From Haliotis asinina (lineage: Eukaryota; Mollusca; Gastropoda; Lepetellida; Haliotidae), in contig NC_090281.1 in the NCBI RefSeq assembly GCF_037392515.1, forward strand, positions 56,336,753 through 56,400,752: a stretch of DNA of 64,000 nucleotides. The letters run 5' to 3'. Within the stretch, counting starts at the first letter, position 1. Each line of letters begins with the position of its first letter. The notes under the pieces were generated by a model, which had not been told where the DNA came from, searched no databases, and saw only the letters and a program-made list of their open reading frames with translations. Shown in pieces: positions 39,801-48,750 of the stretch. Made by a program: the position numbers and the translations under genes.

Positions 39801-40532
39801 ATGTATAATGCCTGAGAAATAAGTTAAAATAAGTAAAGTACAGTGCACCATGGTGAAAATGTTAAACATGTACAGTCGCTTTTATGGTGAAAAGGAAAAT
39901 ACAAAATATTTCAAAATTTGACAGTTGGTGCCACTCTGGCAGTTTGCCCAGTACACTGAACGCAGGAACATTTACACAGGGTCTGTTCTTCCCTGGGAAG
40001 ACAGAGAGAGATATAATAACATGAATTGATGAAAGACCAAGTTTAGAAAAAGACTTAGAAAGACTAGGTTACTGTTCAGGAAAGTTTCTGTTTCAATTGT
40101 TGCATTTGCATAATAATTGCTTGTACTTAAGTAAACAGAACAAACAAAAATTTAGATCTCAATAGTTCTTTATCCTGTATGAATATTATAGAAACCAAAA
40201 GAACCACTTAACAATTAATAACATGTTTATTACTGCAAATGTTGTAAGCTTTTCGATGAAGAAGGAATACTCATGCATTCATCACGATAATCAATCAACC
40301 GGCATATCCACTCATGCATATTAACATCACAACTAATAGAGGTTATCTGACAGATTACACGTCGGTGAACACAGAAAATTGAATTTCGTGGGAATCGAGA
40401 TGTTCTGTGCATCTAAGATACAGTGGCCGTAAATGTGTGAATTGAAAAGACTTCCCTATTTCCGTAATCCCATTTGTCATTTTACCATTTGACCGATCAA
40501 CCACTCATACCTACCCTGTAGGCAAATTTCAT
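15817..40532 (-). CDS. PWP2: Periodic tryptophan protein 2 (PWP2/UTP1), 19 exons
   Basis: Coding exons, minus strand: 40532-40515, 38168-38056, 35989-35895, 34699-34600, 34491-34348, 32980-32845, 30697-30532, 29893-29824, 29061-28906, 23999-23792, 23036-22888, 22568-22421, 21259-21109, 20526-20346, 19181-19034, 18807-18645, 18312-18094, 17717-17492, 16003-15817. All junctions are GT-AG and in frame; they total 2778 nt (925 aa), close to my recollection of human PWP2 length (919). The start MKFAYRFANLLGSVYR and blocks such as VCAGGVDVFEIFVWSMQTGR, SASWDKTIKVWD and LPGVRKGDMSSRHFKP are diagnostic. PWP2 is a core subunit of UTP-B in the nucleolar small-subunit processome, needed for early 18S rRNA processing. 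The family has two WD40 propellers, then a Utp12 domain (here about residues 716-863) and an acidic/basic tail. An acidic then lysine-rich insert at about 225-280 splits the first propeller. Introns hold most of the window's transposons, including a DIRS fossil in intron 9. Confidence 0.97.
16122..16556 (-). repeat. SINE-B inserted into SINE-A, PWP2 intron 18
   Basis: A reverse SINE-A is split into 16122-16243 and about 16505-16556. A reverse SINE-B fills the gap. The junctions repeat TCTTCAGCG / TCTTCAGTG, a 9 bp target-site duplication of the SINE-A sequence with one later change. This dates SINE-B activity after this SINE-A copy. Confidence 0.85.
17025..17157 (+). repeat. SINE-A copy, PWP2 intron 18
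   Basis: Plus-oriented: GGTTCGATTCTCCACATGGG, then GTGTGAAGCCCATTTCTGG, then the shared tail (TTGTTGGAATATTGTTAAAA). The head is degraded. Confidence 0.8.
18909..19015 (+). repeat. SINE-B 3' fragment, PWP2 intron 15
   Basis: The 3' third of SINE-B (GTTGATCACAGGATTGTCTA, GAATACTGCCAAGTGTGG). It ends about 20 bp beyond the exon 15 donor at 19033. Confidence 0.75.
19787..19899 (+). repeat. SINE-B 3' fragment, PWP2 intron 14
   Basis: GATCACTGGATTGTCTGGTC, then CCGCTGCCATATAGCTGAAA and the tail GCGGCGTAAAACTAAACTC, ending in CACT repeats. Confidence 0.85.
20177..20286 (-). repeat. SINE-A 5' part, PWP2 intron 14
   Basis: Reverse copy: AAATGGGCTTCACAAATTGT, then AATCAAACCCAGTTCTTCAG, then CTTTAACCACTAGGCTACCC. 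Confidence 0.8.
21474..21770 (-). repeat. SINE-B with (GAGT)n tail, PWP2 intron 12
   Basis: A tetranucleotide run GAGTGAGTGAG (about 21474-21512) leads straight into a reverse, near-complete SINE-B that ends in the head string AAGGCCTATTCTTCCCC. The microsatellite is the copy's 3' tail. Confidence 0.85.
24111..28566 (-). mobile_element. Fossil DIRS-type (tyrosine-recombinase) retroelement in PWP2 intron 9
   Basis: Inverted terminal repeats of roughly 190 bp lie at about 24111-24310 and 28380-28566 (core CTTATCCTGACTCATGCTTA and its complement), as expected for DIRS elements. On the minus strand a remnant of the reverse-transcriptase end (about 26900-27150), an RNase H region (about 26014-26870) and a tyrosine recombinase (about 25009-26070) follow in the family order. 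A gag region is not recognisable. The element is broken, with at least a handful of lesions. Extra copies of the terminal motif at about 24050-24100 and 24487-24560 suggest an internal complementary region or a second, nested terminus. The outermost part of both inverted repeats contains a piece of SINE-A. The terminal repeats are still easily aligned, so it is not very ancient. Confidence 0.75.
28541..28606 (+). repeat. SINE-A 3' fragment at the edge of the DIRS fossil
   Basis: GTGTGAAGCCCATTTTTGGT, then CTGTGATACTGCTGGAATAT. A shorter inverted piece of the same SINE segment lies at the opposite edge (about 24111-24136). Confidence 0.75.
29062..29823. other. PWP2 intron 8
   Basis: Unique-looking AT-rich intron sequence. 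Close to the next exon there is a short run of GGTGAAGGTGAAGATGAAGG-like repeats (about 29727-29775). Confidence 0.5.
30745..32815. repeat. Minisatellite of about 45-60 bp units, split by a transposon, PWP2 intron 6
   Basis: Units around GACAAGCTAGGGCTACTGGG and AACCTATTCTGCCCTGG recur at about 30745-31072 (at least six) and resume at 32629-32815 (about four). The Tc1-type element at 31075-32626 separates the two halves. The array runs to within 50 bp of both flanking exons. Confidence 0.85.
31075..32626 (-). mobile_element. Tc1/mariner-IS630-type transposon with long (about 197 bp) inverted repeats
   Basis: Inverted ends lie at 31075-31271 and 32430-32626. They begin CAGTCTGATCGATTCCATTT and, from the other end, CAGTCCGTTTGATTCCATTT. 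Both are flanked by TA. On the minus strand, about 32417-31990 carries an N-terminal part (ETVRLSHDTKSIICKVFNFY). About 31809-31513 carries the catalytic end (LQLPPYHCDLNPVELIWGLM), where the DLNP-E block supplies the last acidic residues of a DDE transposase. The parts are in different frames with stops between, so it looks inactive. TIRs this long are unusual for Tc1 itself but known in other Tc1/mariner lineages. Confidence 0.85.
32981..34347. other. PWP2 intron 5 with SINE-B head fragment
   Basis: About 33550-33715 is a reverse SINE-B 5' part (TGCCTCTTACGACAATGAAC, GGGGTTGCTGAAGACC, TTTTACGGGTTGGC). The remainder shows no recognised feature. Confidence 0.65.
34945..35110 (-). repeat. Possible third tRNA-headed SINE, PWP2 intron 3
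   Basis: Read on the minus strand there is an A-box-like CTTTGGTCATGTGGACATTG and a B box in GTGGTTCAAATCCCAAC, followed by ATGGGACTCTAAAAG. It differs from SINE-A and SINE-B and lacks their shared tail. Only one copy is in the window, so the family assignment is tentative. Confidence 0.4.
35690..35785 (-). repeat. SINE-B 3' fragment, PWP2 intron 3
   Basis: GCCACACTCAGCAGTATGCC, then AGCTATATGGTGGTCCATAA and TGATCAACAGTGACCAACAG. Confidence 0.75.
36293..37587. mobile_element. TTAA-flanked non-autonomous element, copy 1
   Basis: Ends are TTAA-AGGTCACATGCAAC and GTTGCATGTGACCT-TTAA. A second copy lies at 48800-50012 and aligns along its length (for example GTAAAACACAACTTTGCAGA near the left end and TTTAATTATGTTTGATTTTT near the right). 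There is no transposase ORF. TTAA duplication is typical of piggyBac and Kolobok elements; I cannot decide between them. A hairpin cassette like the Penelope-like arms is embedded at about 37126-37247. Confidence 0.8.
37126..37247 (+). other. Ribozyme-like hairpin cassette inside TTAA element copy 1
   Basis: Outer arms GGATAACGACTTCTTTT and AAAAGAAGTTGTTATCC are inverted. In the centre AGTAT...ATACT is followed by GAAACGACG and preceded by TTGACAAC. The same order is seen at 2781-2932. The CTGATGA box of a true hammerhead is replaced by TTGACAA, so activity is doubtful. Confidence 0.55.
38430..38660 (-). repeat. SINE-B with (GAGT)n tail, PWP2 intron 1
   Basis: A GTGAGTGAGTGAG run (about 38435-38476) joins a reverse SINE-B: TTATGCTGCACTCAGCAATA, then CAATCCAGTGACCAACAACA, ending near TAGTTGCCTCTTACCACAAC. 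Confidence 0.85.
38812..38924. repeat. Long near-perfect palindrome, 52 bp arms, 9 nt spacer
   Basis: Arms 38812-38863 and 38873-38924 match at 50 of 52 positions when inverted (for example GTGAGCTGAATGCTTAGTC and its complement). The spacer is TACACTGGT. It lies in PWP2 intron 1. It could be a compact MITE or a recent inverted duplication; no target duplication is evident. Confidence 0.85.
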
Positions 40533-40835
40533 CGTTATATATTCACATTATCATGGGGGTATGACAAGACATTAGACCCTTACATATCCCCATGTGCTTT
40601 TCACAAGTTCCGTGCGCATAACCTATCTGAAACGTTATCACGATTTTCATTGGTGCGGTGTATTGTTATGAGCCAATCAAATTGTTTATAAGAACGGGCA
40701 CCTGCTGACGATGTCACATGATCATATGACATATACATCATTCGCCATCTTGAAGCCTACTGACCGGGAGTGAGAGTGATTGCTTGGCTTGTTTGTCTTT
40801 TTCTGTCTGCAATAACACATTTTATACTCAACGAA
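40533..40835. promoter_or_regulatory. Putative bidirectional promoter between PWP2 and ATP6V0C
   Basis: The two start codons are 303 bp apart and point away from each other. In between lie an inverted CCAAT box (ATTGG, 40649-40653) and a CCAAT box (40673-40677). GTCACATGAT (40713-40722) is close to the M-box/CLEAR motif bound by MITF/TFE factors. CGCCATCTTG (40743-40752) is a YY1-type motif. No TATA box is obvious. In vertebrates V-ATPase genes are TFEB targets; use here is inferred. Confidence 0.55.
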
Positions 40836-43800
40836 ATGGTCGAGGAATTCAGCGCCGACGCTCCCCCATATGCCTCATTCTTTGGAGTGATGGGAGTGAC
40901 ATCCGCAATGGCATTCTGTGGTAAGATGGTGCCTTTCGTCTTCAGAACTATTGATCACATTGAATATGTAATGTGATGGACCTAGTTATCCTGGAAAATC
41001 GCAGGTTTTCCAACATAAGGTTGACTCTTGTGACGACTGTACGAGTCTGTTTGATTGTTTAAATGTGTCCTAATGATCATATTGCAGAATTTTGCTGTTT
41101 AAGAGTCACAGAGTCGTGTTCATAGAAATATTTACTTAGTAGACTGGAGTTTCGTGCTAAACGCCCAATCCCAAATAAATTATTTCATTATTCAGTGTAA
41201 AATGAATACATCCTTGCTCATTCTGCTGGTAGATATATGGATACTGTTGAAGAATGTCTAACAGGCTGTTACAGTGAGGTGTAGTTTTCAGGTTTAACAC
41301 TCGTTGAAACATAACGTGATGGTGCAGAAATCAACTGACATTTCTAGATCACGTTGTTCAGGTGTCATGTGACCATCACTAACAGCGTTCAACACTCAAG
41401 CAATTGTAACTTATGAAATCTTTTCCTCTGCCATTTTTTTATAACTATTTTGTCATGGAGTTTGTATGTATTTTATTTTGTAGTCAAATCCTTTTAGTTT
41501 TTATTTTATTCACATATTTTTCTCGATCTGTAAAATCATTAATATAGCGGGAAATGCCAGTTGTTATACAACATCACAAGTGGAATGGTTTTATTATCAA
41601 GATGAAGTTTGGATTAGATTTGACAGTTCTGTTTACATTATTATGTTAAAAGTAATGACATACAGAATTCAGTAGTTAATTTAGACATCCCTTTTTCTAG
41701 ACAGATTATATTTCGTGTAGAGTGAAAATGTTAATCCAAATGCCAATTTTATTAACATTATGAAAACATGCAATGTATTATAAGAGACGTTAGTATATTT
41801 CTGTATTATGTACTTCGACACAGTAGAACTGTTCCTTTTAAATCGCATGTACACTTAAAATATCAATACCATATGCAAATGACTGTATGCTTGACCTCTG
41901 GCCATTCACTTATTACACTTGCCTGTCTGTAACGTGAAAATTTGTGCTAGACCTATTTGGATAAAATTTGAATTTAAATGAATAATTGAGCCTAGGGATA
42001 GGAGTAAGGTTAATCGTTTAAAATGATGTATTGATCCTGTGGTAGGCCTTTCTAAGTTTCTTCAGGCTGGTCAGATAATTCTTGGCAGAGTAAACAGGTA
42101 TGTGTTGAAACTTGATTTGTACTCATTTCCACATTTCTACACTTATGGTTAGATAAGAAACTGCAGTGTCTTTAAGAGAATGATATTATCTGTACTAGGC
42201 AACCAGGTTTACCTGAGAATTTGTGATGGAGTGACCGGTACACTTAAACTAGGGCAGACTCAAGGTTACCTTCAATATTCAAAGGACCAAACTTTGGATT
42301 TTATTTGAGTTTTGTCAGTTTATTCACCTTTACATGGAAAGTTGTACTAAGACAAAATAAATAGGAACACTCGTTTTGTATTCAGAATCAACATTATAGT
42401 TTAATATAGATTAATAAGAATATGTGCTTTTACTCTTTAATGGAATGTTTTGTCTGGGGCCAGAAAGCTACGGGAAACCAGACATAACTTTTGTGTAATA
42501 GTTTGTATTCCCAACCTTGCTTCCTTAGTGAAAATTTAAACAGATGTAGGTGTGTGCCAACACTGCAATATGTATTGGAGTTAGGTGCTGTGAACATGGA
42601 TGAATAGAAAATTTATTTTGACCTTGTTTATTGTGTATCTGAATATAAGCAGGTGTTATGTGTACATGAAATGTTCAGGATATCCTGATGGCTGAGTAGG
42701 AAATTGAACTGACTGTGTTCAGGATGTTAGTAAAGGTCACCTTAACAGTGAATATGGGGGCTTGTCATGCTGATATGGAGGGAAGAATGAAGTTATACTG
42801 GTCAACACCTCAAATGTATTCACTTATTTTTGTTCTTGTGATCATCATTAAGGATAAGACATGTTTGAGAAATGAAATGAAAGTTTGACTCACCATTCAG
42901 TGAACAGTGAGTGAATGAGTTTAGATAACGCCACACTCAGCAGTATTCCAGATATATGGCAGCGGTCTGTAAATAATCGAGTCTGGATCAGACAACCCAG
43001 TGATCAACAACATCACTGGAGCCTGTCCACAGGATCCAGTTAATTGCCTTTTACGACAGGCATAGTCGCCTTTTGTGGCAAGCATGGGTTGCTGAAAGCC
43101 TGTTCTATCCAGGAACCTTCATGGGTCAGTGAACAGAGAAGTAACACTGTATGAAGACCCAGTGTTGGCTCTTTCTGTATATGTGGAAGTAAGGAATGAC
43201 ATTGTGTAACACATGCATATATTCTGACACAGAATGCCTGTAACTACGATTATGAGATTTGACCAATCAACGTGTGACCTGGTTGATAGGCTCTCTCATA
43301 ACAGCATGTATACTTCTCATGCTGTTATCCTCAGGTTTGTGTATCAGAGACTTGACTATTTTACGGTTGTAACTGAAATATTGCTACAACAGGTGCTATG
43401 TCTGTATGAATACTTCTAACTGATCAGAAAAATACTTGTGTGTATCAGGGATTTACCTTGAGTACCATATTTGAGGGTTCCTAGGACTCCTCTTAGTTTT
43501 TATGGGTCCTGGACTATGAAGTGGGGTCCAAGGCACTTAAATATTATTACTAATACTATGATGTGATATTGTAGCACTTTCGTTACTCGTTAGTGTTATT
43601 GTATTGTGTATCCTGATCATAACAGTAATTAAGCTGTAAATGATATCAGAACCCTGCTAGTAGCAGACTCAGTTGTAACTTACAGTTACTTGATCAGCAT
43701 TTTTAAACAAAGAATTTGGACTTTTTCTGTATCCCTGTGGACATCAGTGGTCATTTTCTATGTGGATAGGACACAGGATTTGCCTGGTATTATGCACCAT

Positions 43801-45433
43801 AGAAAGATTATGAAAATCTTTTAAGTGTTTCCTTTAAAACATTTTACTGCTGGGATATGAATAGTGAAATGAAAAGAAATAAGATAAAACAACAAATGGC
43901 ATGTCAATATTGTTTTTGACTTATTTTTTTCCCTCCTTATCTGCAGGGTGGATGTTTGTTTGGTGATCCCGATTACTAATGTAATGTTATTGGATCTTCA
44001 GCTCTAGGAGCAGCCTATGGAACAGCCAAGTCTGGTACGGGTATTTCAGCAATGGCTGTGATGCGTCCAGAACTCATCATGAAGTCTGTCATCCCCGTTG
44101 TTATGGCTGGTATCATTGCTATCTACGGTTTGGTGGTGGCTGTTGTTATAACACAGAATATGACTCCCTCGGGCTACACCCTTTTTAAGTAAGTACAGTC
44201 ATCACTAGCTTGACAGTGTCAATTTGTGTGCGCAACTTATTCATACAAACATGAAATGTAATTAATCCATTTACCAAGTACTATGGCAGCTAACGTAGGT
44301 CATTCCCTAGTGTCAACTCTATCCCTGGGTTTCCCTGTTCTTGTGTTGTAGTATATTATTTAAAAAAAACAAAAACAGAATTTGCAGTCAGTCCCCTTGC
44401 ATTGATTATAATGATCAAAGCTAGACCCTGATATACATTTTTAGTGTTCATGTTTAGGAAGAGGACACCTTACAGGTAATACCAGATATACCACTCAAAT
44501 GAAACTATAGACAGATTATGGAACAAGTGGTTGCTCCTTGATTCTTTTGGGTGGTATATATCGTGATGGAGTCCAAGGGGAGCTTAAGTGCTTGATAGTT
44601 TCAAGCTGTAAATCTTTATATGACATACAAGGATCTATTCCCATTTGTGATTGGCAAAATATTTGTGTCATATCTAACAGATTTCTGGAAAATCTTCAGT
44701 GTATACCATGATGTTGGGAAGATTTGTTAATTACTTTACTTTGCTTTAATGAACCAAACAGTACTTTATTTTGATGCCTGAGTGGTACCATCAGTCACCA
44801 CTAATAAGTGTTACAGTTCACATTTACATAGGGATGGTGGGGTTACACCAAAGACCCCGTTTCAATTTCCTCCAAGGGAACAATGTGTGAAGCCTATTTC
44901 TGGTGTTCCGTGACATGATATTGCTGGACTACTGCTAAGAACAGTGTAAAAGTAAACTCACTCACTCACAGATAGGTAACTACAGTTGTGATAAAGGGAG
45001 TTGACAGTAATTAGACTTGCACTGTTGAGGATTGATATGCAGTGTTAACAAATGGTGTTTCATAGTAACAGGACATTGGGTCCTGTAAGCTTCAGATGTC
45101 TGTCTTACCCATTGTCTGACACTATTCGTGAACACTGATATGATCTGTCATGTGTAATAGTACATAATGATAATAACAAGTAGTAATTTATTTTCTACAA
45201 CTCTACCTGTCTTGGTTTCCAGGAGCTTCCTCCATCTTGGTGCTGGCTTAAGTGTAGGTCTCAGTGGATTAGCGGCTGGCTTTGCTATTGGCATTGTTGG
45301 CGATGCCGGTGTACGAGGAACAGCACAACAGCCGAGGTTGTTTGTAGGAATGATTCTCATCCTTATCTTCGCTGAGGTTTTGGGTCTGTATGGATTGATT
45401 GTGGCCCTCATCCTCTCTGTCAAACAATCCTAA
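40836..45433 (+). CDS. ATP6V0C: V-type proton ATPase 16 kDa proteolipid subunit c, 3 exons
   Basis: Exons 40836-40920, 44002-44188 and 45223-45433, all GT-AG, phases 1 and 2, giving 160 aa, close to the 155-160 aa usual for the family. The protein starts [20 protein letters not shown] and contains [38 protein letters not shown] and [19 protein letters not shown], which are nearly invariant in metazoan subunit c. Four transmembrane helices are expected at about residues 13-34, 54-78, 93-116 and 130-154. The proton-carrying glutamate is E142 in [10 protein letters not shown]. Subunit c forms the rotating ring of the V0 sector, which moves protons across lysosomal, endosomal and plasma membranes. 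The gene is divergent from PWP2. The ATG was chosen because it opens the conserved N-terminus; the upstream in-frame ATG-initiated extension has no family match. Confidence 0.97.
42905..43130 (-). repeat. SINE-B, ATP6V0C intron 1
   Basis: Reverse copy: GCCACACTCAGCAGTATTCC, CAACCCAGTGATCAACAACA, TTTACGACAGGCATAGTCGC, GGAACCTTCATGGGTCAG. Confidence 0.85.
44836..44968 (+). repeat. SINE-A, ATP6V0C intron 2
   Basis: Plus copy with degraded head: ACAATGTGTGAAGCCTATTT, CTGGTGTTCCGTGACATGAT, ATTGCTGGACTACTGCTAAG, then AAACTCACTCACTCAC. Confidence 0.8.
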
Positions 45434-46900
45434 ACCAACCGAGGACCAGTGACGGCAGCGAAACACCATTCCCGGCAGAGAAAGGAGAACAGTTGTAAGC
45501 GTGGAAACCTCCCTTCTTTTTCTTCTGCCGCGTTGCTCACTGACTTGTAGGCTCAGTTGTGAGACTGAAGCAGACAAAGTTGTTCCAAATTGGGGGGAAA
45601 TGAACAAATAATGCTGTAGATGGTTCCATATTACTGCACACCTGGAAACAAGAGATCGTGTACAACCTGTATGTATATAGTGCAGTGGCCGATTGTCCTA
45701 GTCGGTCCCCAGTCAGTCTGCGTGAAGTGACTGTGTATGTGTAAATGGTGAACTAGTGTGCATAAATCATACGCACTGCTGGCTAGTAGGTATCCTTGCA
45801 TCTAGCTTGTGCCCTACTGGAGTAGATTAATTTTCGTTGATACAGACAAGACGGTCTGCAATGGGATCAGTTGTGGCTGACAGACTTAGTACTAACGATA
45901 GTCAAAAGCTTCGTATTTGCTCGGTAATATTCAGAAATCCCATTATAACCGTTTCCACATAGTACTGGGCCTGTCTCGATTTGTGCACATATGGGTGTTA
46001 ATTTGCTGCCACCATGAAGCCTGTATTTGATGCCATTGTCTGTACATTTTGCTTATTTTCAACCAACAACTGTGATCTTAGTTTGATTCCCTACGAGTGT
46101 TTGTTTATTCATTATTTCTTATGATAACCACTGGCTTTGTATTATTAGCTAACGTAAACATCAGGAAAATGTAAGGCATGGCTTCTTACATCTTTCAAGC
46201 TTTGGTAAACATGTTTCCTCGGAAGCTAGGGATAGGGAATGAACAGTTCAATGCTGAAGTTAAATTTCATCCACATTGCCAAATTCATCAACTGTTTAAC
46301 CTATCTGAAATAATATCAGTGATTGCAGGGGTTCATAAGAATATGGTCATGAATGCAGAACTAGCTCATGGTGAATTTTTATGTGTACTTGATTTTCAGT
46401 CTTGTGGATTTAGAGTGATATTAATGTGCAGACTTACTTCAAATACTGCTTAGTGACTTCCCATCTTTTGTTTCTTGCTGTTAATACCATGCTACATTCC
46501 AGCTGTTGTGAGTACTAGGTAACCATATCAACACTGTAACCGTAGCAACCTGTTCTTTACTGACTGTACTTTTCTTCTCATCTTTATCATTTTAATAAAA
46601 TTGTGTAGATATTTGTAAGTTATAGACCCGACCGATGTTGTTGTACTTTATCTCCTTAAGACTTGTATAATATCAGGAACTGTTGATATGTTTAGAAGCA
46701 CAGCGGCAAGATGGCACAGCAGAGAATTTATAAGTTGATTTCATTGGCTGCTCAAACTAGAATTTTCACCAATCAAAGTGGAATGTTGCTGTTCTGTGCA
46801 GAGGTTTATCAGATCTTGTAGATTCCATACTGTATGTGTAAACACATGTAAGTTGTTTCATTGTCATATTATGTATGAATAAAGCATATAACTGTCATTA
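45434..46900 (+). terminator. ATP6V0C: ATP6V0C 3' UTR and poly(A) signals
   Basis: AATAAA occurs at 46594-46599 and again at 46878-46883, both in AT-rich contexts with GT-rich sequence after the second. The 3' UTR is therefore likely 1.2-1.5 kb long. The ORF at 46178-46453 has no recognisable domain and is taken as UTR. Confidence 0.55.
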
Positions 46901-47118
46901 CCACTTTGTAGTGTGTTTCTGTCCAGTAAGCTACCATAGCATTGTCATCACCATCTGTAGTGACATGTGAATGTCATCATCTCTCTTGTACGGTCTTACT
47001 GTCCAGAAAGAGTTTTCCTAAGCACTGTTGTCGCAATCTATAGTGGAATGTGAATCTTGTGTAGCGTCTTCCTGTCAGAAATAGTAACAATAGCAGTGTC
47101 ATCACCATTTGTTGTGTA
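46890..47118. repeat. Degenerate tandem repeat, about 73 bp unit, three copies
   Basis: Units contain, in order, a GTCCAGTAAG or GTCCAGAAAG string, a TAGCATTGTCATCACCATCT-like string and TGTAGTG..ATGTGAAT. It begins at the second ATP6V0C poly(A) site. Confidence 0.65.
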
Positions 47119-47190
47119 TTGCCATAGTAAGGACAGTGAGTGGAGGAAGTTCAACATTGTTCCTTTAATTTTCTGCTACAGCCAATATAA

Positions 47191-47292
47191 GTTATCACAT
47201 CGTGTTGAGGGAAATACGAGCCAGAGGCGAGGGGAATACAACCTTATGAGGGACTGATAGAACCCTGTATTTCCCTCGACACGATGTGATAA
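47191..47292. repeat. Small inverted-repeat element
   Basis: Arms 47191-47216 and about 47268-47292 are inverted (GTTATCACATCGTGTTGAGG / CCTCGACACGATGTGATAAC), about 50 bp apart. A MITE-like or structured element; no family assigned. Confidence 0.65.
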
Positions 47293-47299
47293 CTAACTT

Positions 47300-48750
47300 A
47301 TCTAGCTGAATGTTTTCACTAAATCAAAACAAAACAACACGCATCGAATATACTTGCTGTCATGTTGACTCCAGCTGATCGTTTGACCTCAATGCACCGC
47401 ACGTTACTAAAGGCTTGTCGATGCATGCTTTTCTCACTTCTAGCGTCGTCACCGAGGCGTAACGGGAGGATATAACTTTTGCAGTGGGGGTATAAAAGTC
47501 GTATACTCCCGCTGGCGGATCATGATGGATGTACAGAGTCACATGGACCAATCAGAACTTGACATTCTTACATGAGGTTAGATAACTGATTTTGTTTAAC
47601 ATTGTGGACATCTCAGGTGGATATCAAATAACTGAAAATCATTCCTAACAAAGCATCACTTTGGTTCACTGAAGTGACCTCTGGGGACAGTTGGATAACT
47701 TGTCTGTGATTTCGTTGGTGGGTGAGAGTGAACCAAACAACTTTTTGACAACATTTAATTGCTTGGTATTAATTAACCACATATTTTGTGTTTCATTTAA
47801 GACTAAACAGAAGTCCTTAATGGTGAGAGTACAAAATACAAAAGTTTATTCTTTCTTTGAAGTTCAAAGTTCTGTTGCAGTAAATTGAAATGTAGTCCAC
47901 CCAAAAGAAGTTAAAGAACATATGAAGCTGTTTTCATGTGATTGGTCAGACTTATAAGAGAATTGGATGTTCTCTGACTTATAGTATATATAAGTAGTTA
48001 TACCGTGGGCAGTAGGGCACTAAAATGCCTACTCTGAGATTTGAAGGAATGTTTAAGTCTTTACACTGACTTTGCTTCTTGTAAGGAGAATAGACCAGTT
48101 AAAAGATAACTGGCTGTGAATAAGTAGTGTTAGGTTGTCTTGACATAGCTCGCTGTTACTGTAGTACACATGGTGTTGAAGAGAAGAGTGTAAATACACT
48201 TGTGTTTGTGTTTGAAAGGAACATAGAACCTGTTTGCGGTATTGTGGTCTGCCGGTTGCAGACTTCCTATGTGCATGTGACTATCTTCAGTGTCACATGT
48301 AACTTGTAAGCTGTGTGCACAGTCAGTAAGGATGGCAATGGTTGGTATTCCTGTGTGAGTCCTGAACACTCATACCTTTGATGCTGCAACCACTCATTAC
48401 TGAGAGCACTTGCTGATAAACCTGGGATCTGGGAACATCCCATGGTCAACAAGTCTAGTATGTGCTTGTCAAGACAGACCCTCAACATTACTGCCTTTTG
48501 TCACAGATTAGATCAACCTTTGTTTACTCTGTTGACTGGATGTGGATGTGTATCCTTTGGGCTTGACGATTCATGTAAACTAGATAGTTAATGTTATTGT
48601 GAAAGAACGTTCAGACACAGCTGTCAGTTCTTGCTGGATATACAATAGAAATTTATTCACAACATATTTTCAAGCTTGTTTTGTAAGGTAGTGATTTTTT
48701 AAAATGATATCAAACATGAAATATTGTTTTTCATATTGTTTTTAACATCA
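47300..48750. other. Intergenic stretch
   Basis: No supported exon or repeat family seen. The several ORFs of 60-79 codons have no recognisable motif. Confidence 0.45.

Noticed and set aside
46178-46453. 91-codon ORF downstream of ATP6V0C
   Set aside because: No recognisable domain; lies before the poly(A) signals and is better explained as 3' UTR.
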